From NCBI RefSeq assembly GCF_000812465.1, contig NZ_JWMA01000080.1, forward strand, positions 1 to 34,143: a stretch of DNA of 34,143 nt, read 5' to 3'. Both the position numbers and the translations under genes were made by a program. This DNA is from Cupriavidus sp. IDO (GTDB lineage: Bacteria > Pseudomonadota > Gammaproteobacteria > Burkholderiales > Burkholderiaceae). The first letter of the stretch is position 1, and the number at the start of each line of letters is the position of its first letter. The notes under the pieces were generated by a model. That model saw nothing but the letters and a program-made list of their open reading frames with translations. It was not told the origin of the DNA and did no database searches. This document shows positions 34,082-34,143 of the stretch, piece by piece.

Positions 34082-34143
34082 TAATAGGAAGGATCGCGTA
34101 ATCGGAAGGAACGTGCCGAGCCCTCGGACAGTTCGTATCTTTT

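Noticed and set aside
1..34143. CRISPR array
   Set aside because: No set of regularly spaced identical repeats of 24-40 bp was seen anywhere.

Overview
The window looks like an accessory, island-like segment of a high-GC beta-proteobacterium. Gene content (DadA, GcvA-like LysR, NepI-like MFS, split transketolase, small heat-shock proteins, IS630/IS21/ISKra4 elements) best fits a Burkholderiales genome such as Cupriavidus or Ralstonia. This is inference from protein families seen by eye; no database was searched. Metabolic operons alternate with decayed insertion sequences and gene fragments.

Layout. (1) 1-1226: decayed ISKra4-family transposase on the minus strand, running off the left edge. 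(2) 1304-5427: cupin (hydroxynitrile-lyase-like) divergent from a LysR regulator, a fragment of a molybdopterin oxidoreductase, then an MFS exporter and a zinc alcohol dehydrogenase in one operon. (3) 6008-8958: L-lactate-dehydrogenase-like enzyme with an unusual specificity residue, a dicarboxylate transporter with a large internal deletion, and D-amino-acid dehydrogenase. (4) 8975-10113: IS5-family fragment and a non-coding stretch with a set of inverted and direct repeats that looks like a recombination or protein-binding site. (5) 10114-15256, minus strand: GcvA-like LysR, SDR dehydrogenase, MFS transporter and a two-subunit transketolase, a carbohydrate or polyol catabolic operon. (6) 15450-18597: integrase fragment, then three Hsp20 genes. 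The first has a hairpin masking its ribosome-binding site (possible RNA thermometer) and a frameshift. (7) 19.5-21.2 kb: strong hairpins, a frameshifted primase-type zinc-ribbon gene and an OmpW-like porin. (8) 21854-27366: tautomerase, BKACE, alpha/beta hydrolase and enoyl-CoA hydratase, divergent from an AraC-type regulator; I read this as an uncharacterised catabolic cluster. (9) 27.4-29.2 kb: IS3 and possible integrase debris. (10) 29275-32890: flavin reductase, an alpha/beta-hydrolase/NTF2-like fusion gene split cleanly by an IS630 element, and a truncated paralogue of the hydrolase in (8). (11) 32898-end: left part of an IS21-type element whose istA is cut short at a 12-bp inverted repeat.

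How parts work together. Clusters (8) and (10) share one hydrolase family and may be two arms of a single catabolic island, later broken by IS elements. The transketolase operon is compact, with a 4-bp ATGA overlap between subunits and a GcvA-like regulator immediately upstream. The heat-shock genes form a protein-quality-control locus of the kind often carried on mobile islands. Many genes are interrupted, so a good part of this window is under decay.
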